A model generated the notes under the pieces. The model did not search any database. It worked only from the letters and a program-made list of their open reading frames with translations, and was not told the origin of the DNA. A program made the position numbers and the translations under genes. DNA of 18,405 bases from NCBI GenBank assembly GCA_964511405.1, contig CAZEFK010000147.1:1-18405 (forward strand), read 5' to 3'. How positions within the stretch are numbered: position 1 is the first letter of the stretch; every line of letters starts with the position of its first letter. This document shows positions 13,601-18,405 of the stretch, in pieces. The DNA comes from CAZEFK01 sp964511405 (GTDB taxonomy: Bacteria; Pseudomonadota; Alphaproteobacteria; Elsterales; Elsteraceae).

Positions 13601-16600
13601 GCAGCCATGTCGTCGACTTGGCCGGCAGCGGCAACCAGGTGACGATATCAGGCGGCAGCGCCCAGATCGCGATCGGCGGCAGCGGCGCCGAGACTGTCGA
13701 CCTGGCCGGCGGCGCCGCCACCGTCACCGGCGCCAGCACCGGCGGCACCACCTACCGGATCGAGGCAGGGACCGGCACGGTCGAGATCGACGGCTTCTCG
13801 GCTGCCGACAAGCTGGATGTCGGCGGCCCGGCCGCGATCGCGGCGGCGGTGGCGAGCCAAGTGACCTCCGGCACCACCACCACGGTCACGATCAACGGCG
13901 AGACCCTGACCCTCACCGGCCGGTCGGCGCCGCTGACCGCCGCCGATTTCGCCAATGCCACCCCCGACCAAGTCTACCTGGCCCAAAACCCGGCTGCCGC
14001 GGCCCAGGTGGCCGCCGGCACCTACAAGACCGGCTTCGACCAGTGGCTGCACGAGGGCGCCAAGGCCGGCCTGACCTACAACGGCTATACGCTGCAGGGC
14101 GCCGAGACGGCCTATCTGGCGCAGTATACCAGCGCCGCGACGGCCGTGGCCGACGGCCAGTACGCGACGGCGCTGGACGACTTCCTGGCCGTGGGCCAGG
14201 TCGGCACCCGCCGCTTCGCCGGCACCACCAACGCCGACGCCGCCTACCAGACGCCCGAGGCGCTGTACCTCGCCCAGAACCCGGCCGCAGCAGCCGAGGT
14301 CGCATCCGGCACCTACAAGAGCGGCTTCGATCAGTGGCTGCATGAGGGCGCAGCCCAGGGCCTGACCTACAACGGCTATACCCTGGGCCAGGCGGAATCC
14401 GCCTATCTCGCCGCCAACCCCAATGCCGCGGCGGCCGTCGCCGCCGGCCAGTTCGACCGCGCGCTCGACGATTTCCTGGCGGTCGGCCAGACCCTGGGCC
14501 GGTCCTTCGCCGGGCTCTTTGCTGGCGTCACGCCGTTCCAGACCCCGGACCAGCTGTACCTGGCCCAGAATCCCACGGCTGCCGCGGCGGTCGCGTCAGG
14601 GGCCTATCTGAGCGGCTTCGACCAGTGGCTGCATCAGGGCGCCGCCCAGGGGCTGACCTACAACGGCAGGACGCTGCAGGCGGCGCAGGCGGCATACCTG
14701 GCCGCCTATCCGACCGCGTCGGCGGCGGTCGCCGCCGGCCAGTTCGACGGCGCGCTCAGCGACTTCCTGGGCGTCGGCAAGGCCTGGGACCGCAGCTTCG
14801 CGGGGACCAATGCCGGCGCGACGCCGTTCCAGACCGCCGACGAGCAGTACCTGGCCCAGAATGCCGCTGCATCGGCCGCGGTCGCCTCAGGCACCTACAA
14901 GAGCGGCTTCGACCAGTGGCTCCATGAGGGCGCCGCGGCCGGCCTGACCTACAACGGCTACACGCAGCAGGCCGCCGAGGCGGCCTATGTCGCGGCCAAC
15001 CCGACGGCGCTGGCCTCCGGAACGTGGGACAGCGCGACCGAGCAGTACCTGGCCGTGGGCCAGGCGCAGGACCTGAGCTTCGCCGGCACCAATCCCGCGG
15101 CGACGCCGGTGCAGACCGCCGAGCAGCTCTATCTGGCCCAGCATCCCGACGTCGCGGCCGGCGTCACCGACGGCACCTGGAAAAGCGGTTTTGATCAATG
15201 GCTGCATGTCGGGGCCGGCCAGGGCCTGATCTATGACGGCTACACCGAGCAGGCCGCCGAGACGGCCTATCTGGCCGCCCATCCCGACGTCGCGGCCCAG
15301 GTCGCGGCCGGCCAGTGGGACAGCGCCCTGCACCAGTTCGCGGCGGTCGGCGCGGCCCAGGGCCTGCGCTTCGCCGGCAGCACCGCCGCCGAGGCCCCGG
15401 TGCGGACGGCCGACCAGATCTACCTGGCCCAGAACCCCGACGCCGCCGCCCAGGTCGCATCAGGCGTCTGGAAGAGCGGGTTCGACCAGTGGCTGCATGT
15501 CGGCGCCGCGCAAGGCCAGACCTATAATGGCTTCACCGCGCAGAGCGCAGCCGCCGCCTACCTGGCGGCCAATCCGGCTGCCGCCGCGGCCGTGCAGGCC
15601 GGGCAGTGGGATACCGCCCTCAGCCAGTATGCGGCGGTCGGCGCCGCCCAGGGCCTGGGTTTCGCCGGCACCAATGAAGCGGCGACCCCGGTCCAGACCG
15701 CCGACCAGGTCTATCTGGCGCAGAACGCCGCCGCGGCGCCCGAGGTCGCCAAGGGGAGCTACAAGAGCGGCTTCGATCAGTGGCTGCACGAAGGCGCCGC
15801 CGCGGGCCTGACCTATAACGGCTACACGCTGCAGGCCGCGCAGTCGGCCTATCTGGCCGCCAACCCCGGCGCTGCCGCGGCGGTAACGGCCGAGGGCTGG
15901 GACAGCGCCTTGCACCAGTTCACGGCCGAGGGTGCCGCCCAGGGCCTGAGCTTCGCCGGCGCCAACGCGGGCACGACGCCGATCCAGACCGCCGACCAGC
16001 TCTATCTGGCGCAGAACCCGGCAGCGGCGGCCGCGGTGGCGGCCGGCACCTACGCCAACGGCTTCGACCAGTGGCTGAACCAGGGCGTGGCGCAGGGGCT
16101 GACCTATAACGGCTTCACCAAGCAGAGCGCCGAAGCCGCCTACCTGGCGGCCAATCCCGACGCCGCCGCCCAGGTCGCATCGGGCAGCTGGGACAGCGCG
16201 ACCGACGCCTTCCTCTATGCCGGCGCCGCGTCGGGCCGCGTCTTCGCCGGCGCCAAGGCGCCGGCCGGCTCGGTGCACACCGCCGACCAGGATTACCTGG
16301 CGCAGAACGCTGGTGCCGCCGCCGAGGTCGCCCAGGGCACCTACAAGAGCGGCTTCGACCAGTGGCTGCACGAAGGCGCGGCCGCGGGCCTCACCTACAA
16401 TGGCTACAGCCTGCAGGCCGCGGAGGCCGCGTACCTGGCGCAATATCCCGGCGCCGGCGCGGCGATCGCCCAAGGCGGCTACGACACGGCGCTGGACGAT
16501 TTCCTGGCGGTGGGCAAGGCCGACGGCCGCTCCTTCGCCGGCGTCAGCGCCACGGCGCTGCCCGTCCAGACCCCCGACCAGCTGTACTTGGCGCAGAACG

Positions 16601-18405
16601 CCGGGGCTGCCGCCGAGGTCGCCTCAGGCACCTACAAGAGCGGCTTCGACCAGTGGCTGCATGCGGGGGCGGCGGCCGGGCTGACCTATAACGGCTTCAC
16701 GCAGCAGCAGGCGGAATCCGCCTATCTGGCGGCCAACCCGTCGGCGGCCTCGGGCGCCTTCGCCAGCATCACGGCGCAATATCTGGCCCAGGGTGCCGCC
16801 CAGGGCCTGGGCTTTGCCGGCACCAACAGCGTCGTGAGCCCGGTGCAGACGGCGGAGCAGGCCTATCTGGGCCGCAACGCCGCCGCCGCGGCCGAGGTGG
16901 CGAACGGCACCTACAAGAGCGGCTTCGACCAGTGGCTGCATGAGGGGGCCAAGGCCGGGCTGACCTATAACGGCTTCACTCTGGCCCAGGCCGAGACCGC
17001 CTACCTGGCCGCCAATCCTGCCGCCGCCGCGGCGGTGGCCGCCGGCGAGTACGGCCGCGCGCTGGACGATTTCCTGTCGGTCGGCGCCGGGCAGGGCCGC
17101 GCCTTCGCCGGCACCAGCGCGACGACCGCATCGGTGCAGACGCCGGACCAGCTGTACCTGGCGCAGAACGCCGGAGCCGCGGCCGCGGTCGCATCAGGGA
17201 CCTACAAGAGCGGTTTCGACCAGTGGCTGCACGAGGGCGCCGATCAGGGCCTGGTTTACAACGGCTACACCGAGCAGACGGCCACGCCCGCCTACCTGGC
17301 CGCCAATCCGTCGGTGGCAGCGGGCGCCTGGGATTCGGCGCTGCACGAATACACGGCCGAGGGCGCCGGCCTGGGCCGCGGCTTTGCCGGCACCAACCCG
17401 GCCGCCGCACCGGTTCAAACCGCCGACCAGCTCTATCTGGCGCAGCATCCGGCCGCCGCCGCGGCGGTTGCCGCCGGGACGTACAAGAGCGGCCTGGACC
17501 AGTGGCTGCAGGCGGGCGCCGCCCAGGGGCTGAGCTATAACGGCCTGACCCTGGCCCAGGCCTCGGCCGCCTACCTGGCCGCCAACCCGGCGGCAGCCGC
17601 CAAGGTGTCGGCCGCCCAGCAGCTGGCCGGCCTGACCGCGGACCAGCTGACCGACCTGGCCTATCTGCAGCAGAACCCGGCGGCCGCCGCCGAGGTCGCG
17701 GCGGGCACCTACAAGAGCGGCCTGGACCAGTGGCTGCATGAAGGCGGCGCGGCCGGGCAGAGCTATGGCGGCCAGACCCTGGCGGGCGCGCTGACCGGCT
17801 ATCTGACGGCCACCCCGTCGGCGGCGGCCACGGCAGCCCTCGCCGACTACCTGGCCGCGGGCGCCGCGGCGGGCCGCGCCTTCGCCGGCATCGCGACGCC
17901 GCCGGCCGGCAATGCCGTCGACCTGGCCTATCTGGCCCAGAACCCAGGCGCAGCGGCCGAGGTGCTGTCCGGCAAGTACGCCAACGGCCTGCAGAACTGG
18001 CTGGCCGAGGGCGCGGCGGCGGGGCTGGCCTATAACGGCCAGACCCTGGCCCAGGCCGAGAGCGCGGCCAACGTCGCCAGCACCGATCCCGGCGCGGCGG
18101 TCAACCAATACGCCCTGCAGCAGTTCATCAATGCCGGGCAGTTCCAGGGCCGGACCTGGAGCGGCTGGGGCCAGGGCCAGTTCCCGGCCTGGCTGGCCGA
18201 CGTCGCCTACCTGCAGGCGCATCCCGACGCCGCTGCTGCGGTCAATGCCGGGCAGTACACGACCGGCCTGGAGCAGTGGACCGCCCAGGGTGCCGCCAAG
18301 GGCTACACCTACAACGGCCAGAGCGCGCCGAGCGCGATCCCGTCGTCGTGGGACTCGTCGCTGCAGTCGACCTACGCCGCGCATTCGTGGCGCGAATACG
18401 CCAAC
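10666..18405 (+). CDS. Giant two-domain repeat protein, probably secreted or surface-associated (3' end beyond the window)
   Basis: One frame is open without a stop from the ATG at 10666 to the last base: at least 2,580 residues. GAGG at 10658-10661 supports the start. There is no N-terminal signal peptide. Residues 1-99 are non-repetitive or weakly repetitive. Residues about 100-1030 are a Gly/Ser/Thr/Asp/Ala-rich beta-solenoid of roughly 38-residue units with RTX-like GSGADSVT/GTGNDSV motifs. Residues about 1030-1100 form a bridge (TVEIDGFSAADKLDVGG) recalling the region after RTX repeats. Residues 1104-2580 carry about 48-residue, probably helical units (YLAQNPAAAAEVASG; GFDQWLHEGA; TYNGYT). 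I saw no cysteine and no internal methionine. These traits fit type I-secreted adhesins or S-layer-like proteins, but the C-terminal secretion signal and any transporter are out of view. Function is inference; the open frame is certain. Confidence 0.9.
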   Translation, partial: MTTITVSGSYNNNALLAQLAANSTNSGGPSNAGAESNDPNSPYFGTDAVILSIGNGQATPPDAAAAYRALGTTLSLSNGAAAVADAGSAADIFLLTGGSFSVGLSGTGNDSVAASSDADTVTASGSGADSITASGGDHQIALTGSGNASVSLTGASATVADSGTGSNAIGLDSGSYAVTLAGAGADSVTAGSDSDTIVAAGPGSAQITTTSGDHVVSLAGSGASSLQLSDSNATVTGTGSGLTALDLNGGYYDVSLAGSGATTVTSSAWSDSIVASSGTNTIQTQGGDHAVTLTGAAATTLDLTNGSAAIVDTGSGANRIALDSGGYTATLAGSGSDTVTASNDGDTILAAGSGSNQIAANGGWHVVTLDGTSSNALSLSGVGARVVDQGAGANSIAIDSSGTDVTLGGAGADSLTETNASGTVVDSGSGSDSLAFAHGDYSATLAGSGHVAVTAGADSDTIVAGGTGTNSIATTSGDHAVTLTGSAANTVTLSGSTATLTDQGSGSNSITVDGQSTATLTLAGAGQDSVSIGDGATTLTASGSGSAAIAVTGGSEALTLSGSGASTVTLTGAGATLADSSTANDSILIDGGTDNVALTGSGADSVTAGSDVDTIVASGTGRAAISLGSGDHVVTLAGSAADTVTVTGGNVSLADQGSGANSIAIGGNSSATLSLAGSGQDAVSVDGGASTITASGTGADTIAASNGDHTIALIGTTAATVGLTGSTGHVADSGTAADQLTLNGGTYDVRLTGSGADAVSIAGSTATVTDSAGGKAVTVSGGDAALNLSGTAGDSIVAGAANLVLGDSGNGYDAVTVSGGTLSASLGGSGNDSLTLANESDVVAIAGSGSDSVTAASGAHQIALSGSGAASISLSGSTGSITDTGTGADRLSLADGTYAVTLSGAGDQLTIGGGGTDAVALQAGSNAVSVGGSAAATVTGSGGANAITVAGSGDAVDLTGGADTVTASGTGAAVSVTAGSHVVDLAGSGNQVTISGGSAQIAIGGSGAETVDLAGGAATVTGASTGGTTYRIEAGTGTVEIDGFSAADKLDVGGPAAIAAAVASQVTSGTTTTVTINGETLTLTGRSAPLTAADFANATPDQVYLAQNPAAAAQVAAGTYKTGFDQWLHEGAKAGLTYNGYTLQGAETAYLAQYTSAATAVADGQYATALDDFLAVGQVGTRRFAGTTNADAAYQTPEALYLAQNPAAAAEVASGTYKSGFDQWLHEGAAQGLTYNGYTLGQAESAYLAANPNAAAAVAAGQFDRALDDFLAVGQTLGRSFAGLFAGVTPFQTPDQLYLAQNPTAAAAVASGAYLSGFDQWLHQGAAQGLTYNGRTLQAAQAAYLAAYPTASAAVAAGQFDGALSDFLGVGKAWDRSFAGTNAGATPFQTADEQYLAQNAAASAAVASGTYKSGFDQWLHEGAAAGLTYNGYTQQAAEAAYVAANPTALASGTWDSATEQYLAVGQAQDLSFAGTNPAATPVQTAEQLYLAQHPDVAAGVTDGTWKSGFDQWLHVGAGQGLIYDGYTEQAAETAYLAAHPDVAAQVAAGQWDSALHQFAAVGAAQGLRFAGSTAAEAPVRTADQIYLAQNPDAAAQVASGVWKSGFDQWLHVGAAQGQTYNGFTAQSAAAAYLAANPAAAAAVQAGQWDTALSQYAAVGAAQGLGFAGTNEAATPVQTADQVYLAQNAAAAPEVAKGSYKSGFDQWLHEGAAAGLTYNGYTLQAAQSAYLAANPGAAAAVTAEGWDSALHQFTAEGAAQGLSFAGANAGTTPIQTADQLYLAQNPAAAAAVAAGTYANGFDQWLNQGVAQGLTYNGFTKQSAEAAYLAANPDAAAQVASGSWDSATDAFLYAGAASGRVFAGAKAPAGSVHTADQDYLAQNAGAAAEVAQGTYKSGFDQWLHEGAAAGLTYNGYSLQAAEAAYLAQYPGAGAAIAQGGYDTALDDFLAVGKADGRSFAGVSATALPVQTPDQLYLAQNAGAAAEVASGTYKSGFDQWLHAGAAAGLTYNGFTQQQAESAYLAANPSAASGAFASITAQYLAQGAAQGLGFAGTNSVVSPVQTAEQAYLGRNAAAAAEVANGTYKSGFDQWLHEGAKAGLTYNGFTLAQAETAYLAANPAAAAAVAAGEYGRALDDFLSVGAGQGRAFAGTSATTASVQTPDQLYLAQNAGAAAAVASGTYKSGFDQWLHEGADQGLVYNGYTEQTATPAYLAANPSVAAGAWDSALHEYTAEGAGLGRGFAGTNPAAAPVQTADQLYLAQHPAAAAAVAAGTYKSGLDQWLQAGAAQGLSYNGLTLAQASAAYLAANPAAAAKVSAAQQLAGLTADQLTDLAYLQQNPAAAAEVAAGTYKSGLDQWLHEGGAAGQSYGGQTLAGALTGYLTATPSAAATAALADYLAAGAAAGRAFAGIATPPAGNAVDLAYLAQNPGAAAEVLSGKYANGLQNWLAEGAAAGLAYNGQTLAQAESAANVASTDPGAAVNQYALQQFINAGQFQGRTWSGWGQGQFPAWLADVAYLQAHPDAAAAVNAGQYTTGLEQWTAQGAAKGYTYNGQSAPSAIPSSWDSSLQSTYAAHSWREYAN
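10963..13380 (+). repeat. Tandem repeat of about 38 codons, alternating in two types (about 76-codon superunit)
   Basis: About 21 consecutive units of 37-39 codons lie within the giant gene, followed by two or three degenerate ones to about 13750. One type reads roughly VTLAGSGADSVTAGSDSDT then IVA-GTGSN-I, ending in GDH; the other roughly VTLTGSGASTVSLSGSTAT then VADSGSGSNSIAL, ending in G-x-Y. GDH markers at 11071, 11299 and 11524, and the GWH equivalent at 11752, are 225-228 bp apart, the two-unit period. Each unit splits into two 19-residue turns, close to the 18 residues per turn of an RTX beta-roll. Confidence 0.85.
13975..18405 (+). repeat. Tandem repeat of 97 codons made of two related 48-codon halves, 16 copies of the first half
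   Basis: The [F/L]DQWL marker (LQNWL and LEQWT in the last two) begins at 14035, 14326, 14617, 14908, 15190, 15481, 15772, 16063, 16354, 16645, 16924, 17215, 17494, 17722, 17989 and 18268. Spacing is 291 bp for most, then 279, 228, 267 and 279 towards the end. First half: YLAQN, AAAAEVASGTYKSG, FDQWLHEGAAQG, LTYNGYT. Second half: YLAANP, AAAAVAAGQFD-ALDDFLAVG, GRSFAGTN, PVQTADQ. Both halves share YLA-N, a V-A-G step, a helix with an aromatic residue, and a final aromatic-x-G. I recall similar YLAxNPDVAAAV repeats from large alphaproteobacterial secreted proteins. Confidence 0.88.

Noticed and set aside
13975..18405. CRISPR-like or other non-coding repeat array
   Set aside because: Repeat length is a multiple of three, substitutions are mostly at third positions, and the array is one continuous reading frame. 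It is coding repeat, not CRISPR.

Overview
The window is GC-rich, compactly coded bacterial chromosome. Gene content (GlmS, a ManC-type GDP-mannose enzyme, a family-9 glycosyltransferase, a KdsD-like isomerase) points to a Gram-negative bacterium. Base composition, protein style and the giant 'YLAxNP' repeat protein suggest an alphaproteobacterium, perhaps near Rhodospirillales. That placement is inference; the window holds no rRNA or other phylogenetic marker.

Left part (1-3774), envelope sugar metabolism: the 3' end of glmS overlaps manC (ATGA), followed after 64 bp by a glycosyltransferase family 9 gene. These probably form an operon making and using amino-sugar and GDP-mannose precursors. 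A single-domain SIS isomerase related to KdsD faces it and overlaps its 3' end by 34 bp.

Middle (3861-7939), short single-gene or two-gene units in alternating directions: a DUF2461 protein, a glutathione S-transferase, a GlxA/FtrA-type AraC regulator transcribed divergently from the GST, a short-chain dehydrogenase, and a toxin-antitoxin pair. In that pair a MNT nucleotidyltransferase with an N-terminal ribbon-helix-helix-like extension abuts a HEPN (HepT) toxin. A tRNA gene with a CAU anticodon follows.

Right of the tRNA (8053-10129): a secreted protein of unknown family and a soluble histidine kinase with no adjacent response regulator.

Far right (10130-18405): a 536-bp intergenic region with an AT-rich block, paired palindromes next to a perfect TTGACA, and several hairpins. 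It leads into one uninterrupted reading frame that runs off the window after 2,580 codons. The encoded giant protein has no cysteine, no methionine after the first, and no signal peptide. It has two different repeat domains, each built from two alternating unit types: a beta-solenoid of about 38-residue units in pairs of about 76, then a probably helical domain of about 48-residue units in pairs of about 97. I read it as a large secreted or surface-layer/adhesin-like protein, probably exported by type I secretion, but its C-terminus and any transporter lie outside the window. It is the most unusual object here.
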